A program made the position numbers and the translations under genes. Source: an uncultured Muribaculaceae bacterium (GTDB taxonomy: Bacteria; Bacteroidota; Bacteroidia; Bacteroidales; Muribaculaceae). From it: DNA of 26,785 bases. The notes under the pieces are model-generated. The model was not told the origin of the DNA, did no database searches, and worked only from the letters and a program-made list of their open reading frames with translations. Shown here in pieces: positions 21,058 to 26,785 of this stretch (the stretch's first letter is position 1; each line of letters begins with the position of its first letter). The stretch covers positions 1-26,785 of the forward strand of contig CAJTRC010000034.1 of NCBI GenBank assembly GCA_910578365.1. The letters are read 5' to 3'.

Positions 21058-22154
21058 TTCAGTTCCACTCTGGTTGTGGGTGGCAGCTCATTGTTGCGGC
21101 GCTCTACGGCATCGGTCACTTCGTGGGCCAGATGTAAGAACGAGTGCGCGGCTATGCTGTCGCCCAAGGCAATAGGTTCGCCGTTGTCGCTGCGCTCGCC
21201 CACGGCGGCCACAAGCGGTATACAGGCCAGAAGGGGCACATTGCACTCCTCGGCCAGGCGCTGCGCGCCCCCGTTGCCGAATATGTAGTAACGTTCGTCG
21301 GGATGCGCCTCGGGGGTAAACCAGGCCATGTTCTCGACTATGCCGAGCACCGGCACATTGATTTTGCTGTCGGCAAACATGGCCAGACCCTTGCGGGCAT
21401 CGGCCAGCGCCACCTCCTGCGGAGTCGACACAATCACCACTCCGGTAATACCCAGTGTCTGCACCAGAGTAAGGTGGATATCGCTTGTGCCGGGGGGCAT
21501 GTCGATAAGGAAGTAGTCGAGCTCGCCCCAGTCGGCCTGCTCTATCAGCTGCTTTATAGCGTTCGAAGCCATGGCTCCGCGCCATACCACGGCGCTGGCC
21601 GGGTCGACAAGCAAACCTATTGACAGCAGTTTGACGCCGTACTTCTCTATGGGTATTATAAGGTTGCGGCCATCGACTTCGTGCATATACACCTCGGCGC
21701 CTTCGATGCCGAACATCTTGGGTACCGACGGGCCGAATATATCGGCGTCGAGCAGGCCTACTTTATAGCCTTCGCGGGCCAATGCCACGGCCAGATTGGC
21801 GGCCACGGTGCTCTTGCCCACACCGCCCTTGCCCGACGACACGCCCACAATATTCTTTACCTGAGGCAACGCCTTGGGTTTAGGAGCCGGAGCTGCCTGG
21901 CGGAACTCCACGTTCACGGTCACCTCGGCCTCTTCTGAGGCAAAAGTCTTGACAGCCGCCTCGGCCGACTTGACCACCGACTTCATAAAGGGGTCGGTCT
22001 TGCGGTCGAACACAATCGAGAAGCTAACCTTGTTGCCGTCGATGCGGATATCGTCGGCAAGCATGCCGTTTTCTACAATATTCTTGCCCGTGCCGGGGTA
22101 GCGCACGGTTTTGAGCGCGTCAGTTATCAGCGCCGGATATAGTTCTTGTTTCAT
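21054..22154 (-). CDS. mrp: Mrp/NBP35-type P-loop ATPase (iron-sulfur carrier family)
   Basis: A 366-aa protein. An N-terminal MIP18/DUF59-like domain occupies about 1-85 (ITDALKTVRYPGTGKNIVENG.. and VSFSIVF). The ATPase domain has the deviant Walker A VSSGKGGVGKST at 105-116, LDADIFGPSVPKMFG near 135, and the DMPPGTSD motif with TLGITGVVIVSTPQEVAL after it. Known role: scaffold or carrier for Fe-S cluster assembly. The C-terminal CxxC that bridges the cluster in many Mrp proteins is absent; the corresponding region reads ENMAWFTPEAHPDERYYIFG, as I recall for other Bacteroidota versions. Its start lies 35 nt inside the trmB gene, and its stop overlaps the aroQ start by 4 nt. Confidence 0.9.
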   Translation of the reverse strand: MKQELYPALITDALKTVRYPGTGKNIVENGMLADDIRIDGNKVSFSIVFDRKTDPFMKSVVKSAEAAVKTFASEEAEVTVNVEFRQAAPAPKPKALPQVKNIVGVSSGKGGVGKSTVAANLAVALAREGYKVGLLDADIFGPSVPKMFGIEGAEVYMHEVDGRNLIIPIEKYGVKLLSIGLLVDPASAVVWRGAMASNAIKQLIEQADWGELDYFLIDMPPGTSDIHLTLVQTLGITGVVIVSTPQEVALADARKGLAMFADSKINVPVLGIVENMAWFTPEAHPDERYYIFGNGGAQRLAEECNVPLLACIPLVAAVGERSDNGEPIALGDSIAAHSFLHLAHEVTDAVERRNNELPPTTRVELK

Positions 22155-22929
22155 CGTTCTTGTGGATTTCTGTTAAAAGTTGTGGACATTCGATGTATCC
22201 GCGCGAATAACTGCGGTAAGTATCGTGTTCGATTTCAATCTCCGGCTCGGCCAGACTGCCTTCGGCGGGGAGTACGAAGCTGAGATATTTGATTGTGAGT
22301 CCGCGGTCGAGCCACTGACGCTCGTAGTGGGTGCGGATTTCGGTAAGAGGTCCCTGCAGACCTACCTCGGAATAGAGGTCGGCGCTGCCACTGAGCAACG
22401 GCAGTTTGTTCAGCGCCACCATCTCACGGGTATAGGTGTAGAGGAAGGGGCTGTCGGTCTTCAGATTTATTTTTCCTCCGTTCCTGAGAACTTTGCGGTA
22501 CAGCTCCATGAAGCGGGTAGAAGTGAGGCGCTTGCGCACCTTCTTCATCTGCGGGTCGGGAAAGGTAATCCATATCTCGGCCACTTCGCCTGGCGCGAAG
22601 AAGCTGTCGAGCAGTTCTATGCTTGTGCGCAGGAATGCCACGTTGGCAAGCCCTTCGCGCTGTGCCTGTGTAGCCCCCGACCACATGCGGGCACCCTTTA
22701 TATCGATGCCTATGAAATTGCGCTCCGGGAAGCGGCGCGCCAGACCAACGGTGTATTCGCCTTTGCCGCAGCCCAGTTCAAGAGTTATCGGATTGGAGTT
22801 GCCGAACACTTCGTCGCCCCACTTCCCACGCAGCGGAAAGCCCTCGGCCTCAAGCCTGGCGAACGGATATTCATACACGAAGCCTATCTGCTTCATATCG
22901 GCGAATTTGCGCAGTTTGTTTTTTCCCAT
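22120..22929 (-). CDS. trmB: tRNA (guanine-N7-)-methyltransferase
   Basis: A 269-aa SAM-dependent enzyme forming m7G46 in the tRNA variable loop. The SAM-binding motif I is ELGCGKGEYT at 51-60, and NFIGIDIKGARMW at 71-83 is motif II. ITFPDPQMKKVRKRLTSTRF at 121-140 corresponds to the family signature FPDPWxKxRHxKRR in its Bacteroidota form. A C-terminal HYERQWLDRGLTIKYLSF follows. The ATG overlaps the preceding LRR gene's stop by one base (TAATG), and the 3' end overlaps mrp by 35 nt, so the gene is embedded in a translationally coupled operon. The C-terminal tail after about residue 230 is longer than in proteobacterial TrmB. Confidence 0.93.
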   Translation of the reverse strand: MGKNKLRKFADMKQIGFVYEYPFARLEAEGFPLRGKWGDEVFGNSNPITLELGCGKGEYTVGLARRFPERNFIGIDIKGARMWSGATQAQREGLANVAFLRTSIELLDSFFAPGEVAEIWITFPDPQMKKVRKRLTSTRFMELYRKVLRNGGKINLKTDSPFLYTYTREMVALNKLPLLSGSADLYSEVGLQGPLTEIRTHYERQWLDRGLTIKYLSFVLPAEGSLAEPEIEIEHDTYRSYSRGYIECPQLLTEIHKNDETRTISGADN

Positions 22930-24335
22930 TAGTTTCTACCCAGTTTTAATGATACAGTTTTGCCGTCGGCGAGGGTCACGCTTACAATAAACACCTTGCC
23001 GGGCCATGCCGAGCTGTCGACCGACAAGCCGTTCATGCCTCGGGTGCCGGCGGCGGCGAGCCTTATGCCCGACACATCGTACACCGCGGCCTCGCAGGCG
23101 ACGAGGCCACCGAAATCGAGTTCGAGCATATTTCCCGCAAAGCGACCGCGCAGCTGCCTGCGAGGCGACAACTCTATGCTGTCGGCCGAGGCCACCTTCA
23201 CCAGAGCGAATTCCTGCCACTGGTCGGCGGCGCTGAAATCGGAGTATAATATATCGAGTACGTGAAGCGACACTGACGGTGAGTCGACGCAGGCCCATAC
23301 GTTTTCGCCAAGTTCGGGCACCGAAGCTACCCGGTGGGCATAGATGTCGGACAGACGGTTCATACCGGCCATGGCGTAGTCGCCTATATATGCGGTGGCT
23401 TCGGGCAAGTCAAGCCACGAGGTGCCACAGCCCTTGAGTGCATAGTTGCCTATGGCTGCACATGAGGCGGGCAGCTCCACTGTTCTCAGAGAGCTGCAGT
23501 CAAAAAACAGGCCGCTTTCCAGCCGTTCAAGCGAAGCCGGCAGTATTACACTGCGCAACGCCGCACATTTGCTGAAAGCATAGCCGCCTATGGCAGTAAG
23601 CGCCCGGCAGCCGCCGAGGTCGACCTCCGACAGACCGCTGCCGCTGAAGGCCGAACTGCATATAGCGGTGAGTGTGGCAGGGAAGTCGAATGAAGCAAGA
23701 GTCGCACAGCCCGAAAAGGCGTCGGCGCCGATAGTACGCAGCCCGGGCGAGGCCTCGAACTTGCCAAGCACGGCACAATTGCGGAATGCCGCTGCTCCTA
23801 TTTCCACAGCAGCGGGAGCACTGACTTCCTTCAGACTGCCACATCCGGCGAAGGCGCCGTCGGGCACCGTGGCCGCACCGATCGTGGCTGATGCCAGATT
23901 GCCACAGCCGGCAAAAGCGCCCATGCCAAGCTCACATTCGGCAGGCACGGATATGCTACGCAACCGCGAGCCTGCGAAAGCGGCGGCGCCAATGGTCAGT
24001 CTGCCTGTACCGAATGACACAGACTCAAGAGGACTGCCGGCAAAAACTCCGGCCGGCAGTTCATTTTCGTTATACCGTACGAGCGACCTCAATGCCGGCC
24101 CTTCATAAGCCTCGATGGAGGCCGAGGTGAGGTCGAGCGACTTCAGTGCCGGCATTTTATCGGCAATGAAGAAAAGGTCGCGGGCGTCGACCGAGCCACT
24201 CAGGGCCAGGTCGGTAACCAAATCCGGCTCGGCCAACTGCGACTCGAGCGTGCCCGGCGAAACCTGCACAGCCGTGGCTGCCGGCAGCGTCATGGCCACC
24301 AGCGCCAGCACAGCTGATATGATAAATCGTAACAT
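22929..24335 (-). CDS. BspA-type leucine-rich-repeat surface protein
   Basis: A 468-aa exported protein: signal peptide MLRFIISAVLALVAMTLPAATA, then LRR_5 (BspA/TpLRR-type) repeats of about 21-23 residues from about 60 to 350. The repeat core is I G A x A F x G C x x L x S V x x P, e.g. IGADAFSGCATLASFDFPAT and IGGYAFSKCAALRSVILPAS. The C-terminal about 70 residues (VYDVSGIRLAAAG.. WPGKVFIVSV.. KTVSLKLGRN) look like a Por/type IX-type sorting domain. Known role of the family: adhesion or host-protein binding at the surface. Unusually, it is the first gene of an operon with trmB, mrp and aroQ, sharing a base with the trmB start codon. It has a consensus promoter at 24364-24394 and a short leader. 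Confidence 0.85.
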   Translation of the reverse strand: MLRFIISAVLALVAMTLPAATAVQVSPGTLESQLAEPDLVTDLALSGSVDARDLFFIADKMPALKSLDLTSASIEAYEGPALRSLVRYNENELPAGVFAGSPLESVSFGTGRLTIGAAAFAGSRLRSISVPAECELGMGAFAGCGNLASATIGAATVPDGAFAGCGSLKEVSAPAAVEIGAAAFRNCAVLGKFEASPGLRTIGADAFSGCATLASFDFPATLTAICSSAFSGSGLSEVDLGGCRALTAIGGYAFSKCAALRSVILPASLERLESGLFFDCSSLRTVELPASCAAIGNYALKGCGTSWLDLPEATAYIGDYAMAGMNRLSDIYAHRVASVPELGENVWACVDSPSVSLHVLDILYSDFSAADQWQEFALVKVASADSIELSPRRQLRGRFAGNMLELDFGGLVACEAAVYDVSGIRLAAAGTRGMNGLSVDSSAWPGKVFIVSVTLADGKTVSLKLGRN

Positions 24336-24363
24336 CAGGTATCTTTGGGCTTGTTATTACATG

Positions 24364-24394
24364 CAAAATTAATAAAAAGGTGACATTCACACAA
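24364..24394 (-). promoter_or_regulatory. Promoter of the LRR-trmB-mrp-aroQ operon
   Basis: On the minus strand, TTG at 24392-24394 and a perfect -7 box TAATTTTG at 24364-24371 are 20 nt apart, with the ATG at 24335. No other promoter is visible before aroQ ends, consistent with one transcript. Confidence 0.75.
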
Positions 24395-24434
24395 GTTTTG
24401 GCATGCAAAAGGCCGCAAAGCTACCTGCGAAAGC

Positions 24435-24475
24435 AACACGGACAGGGTGAGCTGGAGGTACACTCTGTCCGTGTT
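24435..24475. terminator. Terminator hairpin after the 634-aa lipoprotein gene
   Basis: Positions 24435-24449 pair with 24461-24475 (15 bp including one wobble; core ACACGGACAG / CTGTCCGTGT) around an 11-nt loop. It lies 13 nt after the lipoprotein stop and before the LRR operon promoter. The T run is better on the plus strand (TTTT) than on the minus strand (TTGCTTT), so its strength for the minus-strand gene is uncertain. Confidence 0.7.
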
Positions 24476-24487
24476 TTAGGTGTAGTT

Positions 24488-26392
24488 CTAAGGAACTATA
24501 AATACGTCGGTTATCTTCAGTTCCCTTACTTCTTCCGGATCCTGGAACGGTCCGGGCGACTCATATCCGGTCACAACCGACTCGACTTTGAGTTTCAATG
24601 CATTTGTCGAGCGATGTTTGTCACCGCAAATGTCATATCTTATATAAGCATAGTCGGGTACGCTTGCTGCATCCTCGAAAGTTTTGTCAAGGAACAGGAA
24701 CTTCAAAGCCGTACGGAATGGATTGCTTACCTCATATTCAGTGTCGACTACGCAAGCGCTTGGCAACAGGTTATGCGACTGCTGGAGAACCCATTTGATG
24801 TTTCCGCTGAATTTCACATTGTTGTCCAACAACATTTCGTGGTCGAACCATAAGCTGCCGTCGCATCTGAATTTGAAGAAGATATGGTCATCGACGATGC
24901 TTGCCTGTGTAAATTCCACCATAGGCTTTCTTGTATATGTCCATATACATCTGTCGGAGGCTCCTATGGCAGCACCGCCGTCGGATATGAAAAATATCAG
25001 GTGGCCTTTGGCTATGTAGTTGGTGTAATCTTTTTCAAGGCCGTTATCGTCGATATGGATACAAAAGTCAAAGTCGGAGTCCTTTGCCGTTTCCGATAAA
25101 GCTGTGCCGTAGAATCTCTCCTGTTCCCACACATCAGAAGGTGAAAAATCAGGATTCGCGTAATCGGTAGCAGAAATCCACGCATAGTAAATTGCCGGGT
25201 AGCTACCGTCCCGGAAATCACACGAAGCATGACCCTTGACTCTTATCAAGCGGTTGCCGCTGTTGGGGTCGTCGCGGATTATTTCCTCCGAGCTGATTTC
25301 TGTTATGGTGATACTGTTTGGGGGCAATATGGATGTGTAGAAAATAGGCTTGCCCGTTTCAACCATGTCGGAATGCATGATTATAGGGTCGGACGATGAT
25401 ATGAACTCCTTGTTTATTATATATGCCGCCACTTTACAATCCGAGAATTCCAATGATGGGTAGTCATATTCTATTTCAGTTTCTAACGGCTTTACATCTC
25501 TTGCCGGCAACCATAGCAGGTCGGTAGTATCGTATTTGTCATAAATTATAATTCCGCAGGCCACCTTGGCGAAGTCATCGGCCGACGTGTTGTCGGTATG
25601 AAATGCTAAACGTACACGCAACTTTTTGCCGACGGTTTCGAAACTTTCGATGAAAGGAGATATACCATAGTTCCGGGCGCTGACTACCGGCTGTAGCTTT
25701 TCCCGGGTATTGCGGTCAATCTCATATAATTCGAGAGCAGGAAATACAAAATTTACCTGATCGGCACATTCTGATGCCGACTTAGTATCGCCGCGCTTTA
25801 CCCGTTCGAGCATCGCTGCCCAATTACTTGTACTGATTGTAGAATATTTCTCGGCATATTTGCTGAAATTTATCAACGACTCGGCGATGTTTAAATGAAA
25901 ATCCGTCTCGGAACGCGACAGCGACATCGGATGCTCCGCCGAATTTACTTTGACATGTTCGGCATTGTTTTTAGCATTGTAAAAATTGTAACCGCCGGAC
26001 TGCCGTTCAGTTACATAATAGTCATCGGGAGTCATCATGCCCACGACATTGAATTGCTGGTCGAGAGTGAAAACGCAGTATGACTTCACATAGCCTCCGC
26101 CATTGGCGACTCCGCTTTCAGTTATCATAGCTCTGTAATATCCGAAAGGAAGTTCGCGGCAGGCAAAGTTCAGATTGCTGTTCACATCCTTTGCCAAATC
26201 TAAATTACGGGCTGTGGTAGCCATATAAGCCCAGTCATCATTCTGGAGATAGTAGATGTTTTTATCGTCGCCATTTCCGTTCGGCTCATTGCCTTTGTCT
26301 GAGCATGAATGAACGAATAATGCAATAAAAACCAATAGACTTGAAATAATCAGTGTGTGTACACCAGCCGTACTTCGAAAAACACGTGTCAT
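24488..26392 (-). CDS. Large lipoprotein of unknown function
   Basis: A 634-aa protein with an N-terminal membrane segment and lipobox (IISSLLVFIALFVHSC, lipidated Cys30), then a Ser/Gly/Asn-rich linker (SDKGNEPNGNGDDKN). The mature part is rich in Asp, Tyr and beta-strand-like segments, with several Cys. About residues 40-190 could be one domain, and 200-630 look like a series of Ig-like strands. I recognise no enzyme or binding signature. Its base composition and codon use are visibly more AT-rich than the neighbouring genes, and it sits directly beside an insertion sequence, which suggests recent acquisition. Its promoter lies inside the insertion-sequence end. The start at 26392 follows that promoter by about 45 nt and gives a complete lipoprotein signal. 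Likely a surface or periplasm-facing lipoprotein. Confidence 0.75.
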   Translation of the reverse strand: MTRVFRSTAGVHTLIISSLLVFIALFVHSCSDKGNEPNGNGDDKNIYYLQNDDWAYMATTARNLDLAKDVNSNLNFACRELPFGYYRAMITESGVANGGGYVKSYCVFTLDQQFNVVGMMTPDDYYVTERQSGGYNFYNAKNNAEHVKVNSAEHPMSLSRSETDFHLNIAESLINFSKYAEKYSTISTSNWAAMLERVKRGDTKSASECADQVNFVFPALELYEIDRNTREKLQPVVSARNYGISPFIESFETVGKKLRVRLAFHTDNTSADDFAKVACGIIIYDKYDTTDLLWLPARDVKPLETEIEYDYPSLEFSDCKVAAYIINKEFISSSDPIIMHSDMVETGKPIFYTSILPPNSITITEISSEEIIRDDPNSGNRLIRVKGHASCDFRDGSYPAIYYAWISATDYANPDFSPSDVWEQERFYGTALSETAKDSDFDFCIHIDDNGLEKDYTNYIAKGHLIFFISDGGAAIGASDRCIWTYTRKPMVEFTQASIVDDHIFFKFRCDGSLWFDHEMLLDNNVKFSGNIKWVLQQSHNLLPSACVVDTEYEVSNPFRTALKFLFLDKTFEDAASVPDYAYIRYDICGDKHRSTNALKLKVESVVTGYESPGPFQDPEEVRELKITDVFIVP

Positions 26393-26438
26393 ATATCTGA
26401 ATTAAATAGAAAGGTTTGCACTGTCACTAAATATATCG

Positions 26439-26472
26439 CAAAGATACATAAAAATTTTTTAAGTAAGACAAA
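26439..26472 (-). promoter_or_regulatory. Promoter of the 634-aa lipoprotein, within the insertion-sequence end
   Basis: On the minus strand, TTTG at 26469-26472 and a perfect -7 box TATCTTTG at 26439-26446 are 22 nt apart. Both lie in the last codons or 3' flank of the transposase gene, so the IS end itself appears to supply outward transcription to the lipoprotein gene. Confidence 0.6.
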
Positions 26473-26500
26473 AATTTGAAAATATCGAATTTTGGGGTAT

Positions 26501-26520
26501 AAGCCGGACGAAGCCGGACG
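26501..26520. repeat. 10-bp perfect tandem duplication in the transposase gene
   Basis: AAGCCGGACG occurs twice, head to tail, at 26501-26510 and 26511-26520. The length is not a multiple of three, and it explains the loss of the family's normal C-terminal sequence. Confidence 0.85.
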
Positions 26521-26785
26521 CAGAAGTATGGTCGAGATTTCCTCTAGACCATACTTGACAAGCGACTTTGCCTTTCTTCCATGTTTCAGAATCCTTATCG
26601 GTTTAATATTTATATCTTTATGTTCACCAACGAGATATGCCCATACAAGAGCCATGCAGACCATCGCGACAAGTTTTGCGATGCGGTCCATATCACGCAT
26701 ATGGATGTCCTCGATGTTGAAGCCGGAAGATTTCATGGCTCTAAAGGCCGTTTCTATCTTCCATCGTTTTTTGTATGTCAAAATC

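Larger units (their letters stand above)
26389..26785 (-). pseudogene. IS4-family transposase, C-terminal part, frameshifted at its 3' end
   Basis: The window edge cuts the gene; about 130 C-terminal residues are visible. YKKRWKIETAFRAMKSSGF carries the conserved Y-(2)-R-(3)-E-(6)-K signature of IS4 transposases, with the catalytic Glu, followed by MDRIAKLVAMVCMALVWAYL and LVKYGLEEISTILLRP. After LLRP the frame shifts. A perfect 10-bp tandem duplication (26501-26510 and 26511-26520) adds one base modulo three. Removing one copy restores LLRPAYTPKFDIFKFLSYL, the ending expected for this group, with a stop at 26427. In the shifted frame translation runs on to 26389 and its TGA overlaps the ATG of the lipoprotein gene. 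The duplication is far from the catalytic core, so activity may survive. Left and right IS ends cannot both be defined here. Confidence 0.8.

Noticed and set aside
22120..22154. The 35-nt trmB/mrp overlap as a frameshift error
   Set aside because: Both proteins have plausible termini and such overlaps are common in coupled operons; no motif is lost.

Overview
The window comes from a gut Bacteroidales genome, most likely of the Muribaculaceae type. The evidence is a complete SusC/SusD/SusE/SusF locus, lipoprotein signal peptides, Bacteroidota-type promoters (a -7 box TAnnTTTG with a TTG/TTTG box about 20 nt upstream), secreted proteins ending in a YFNLQG-type C-terminal motif, and moderately high GC with AT-rich intergenic gaps. 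The family assignment is an inference; no rRNA or other phylogenetic marker is present.

Layout. 1-315: the 5' stub of a secreted endonuclease/exonuclease/phosphatase-family gene, broken by unrelated sequence at about position 141. 521-1027: a small Cys-rich, Spy-like periplasmic protein, facing an M6-type secreted metalloprotease (1125-3611) across a 23-bp perfect stem-loop. 3686-5014: a Na+-coupled NSS-family transporter, divergent from a secreted protein of unknown function (5305-6672). 6846-9035: a periplasmic GH36 alpha-galactosidase, then manA (9230-10192). On the minus strand follow gluQ (10216-11163) and a 157-aa Rossmann-like remnant (11221-11694). 11764-20243 is a minus-strand sus-like locus: SusC, SusD, SusE and SusF, plus a separately promoted SusE/F-like secreted protein. 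20635-24335 is a tightly coupled operon of LRR surface protein, trmB, mrp and aroQ. 24488-26392 is an AT-richer lipoprotein of unknown function, and the right edge holds the end of an IS4-family transposase.

How it fits together. The sus-like locus encodes outer-membrane glycan binding and uptake but no glycoside hydrolase of its own. The only carbohydrate-active enzyme nearby is the GH36 alpha-galactosidase, which has its own promoter and lies on the other strand; manA beside it feeds mannose or fructose-6-P metabolism. gluQ and trmB are tRNA-modification genes, and aroQ belongs to the shikimate pathway.

The most interesting signal is a family of palindromic elements. An approximately 84-91 bp element with inverted-repeat ends sits in frame inside gluQ (10654-10744). 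A copy 83% identical sits in the same reading frame inside the adjacent 157-aa gene (11275-11358). A 36-nt hairpin version, made of just the ends, lies directly after the aroQ stop codon (20590-20625). This resembles the Rickettsia palindromic elements or REP-type elements in behaviour, but I do not recognise the sequence family.
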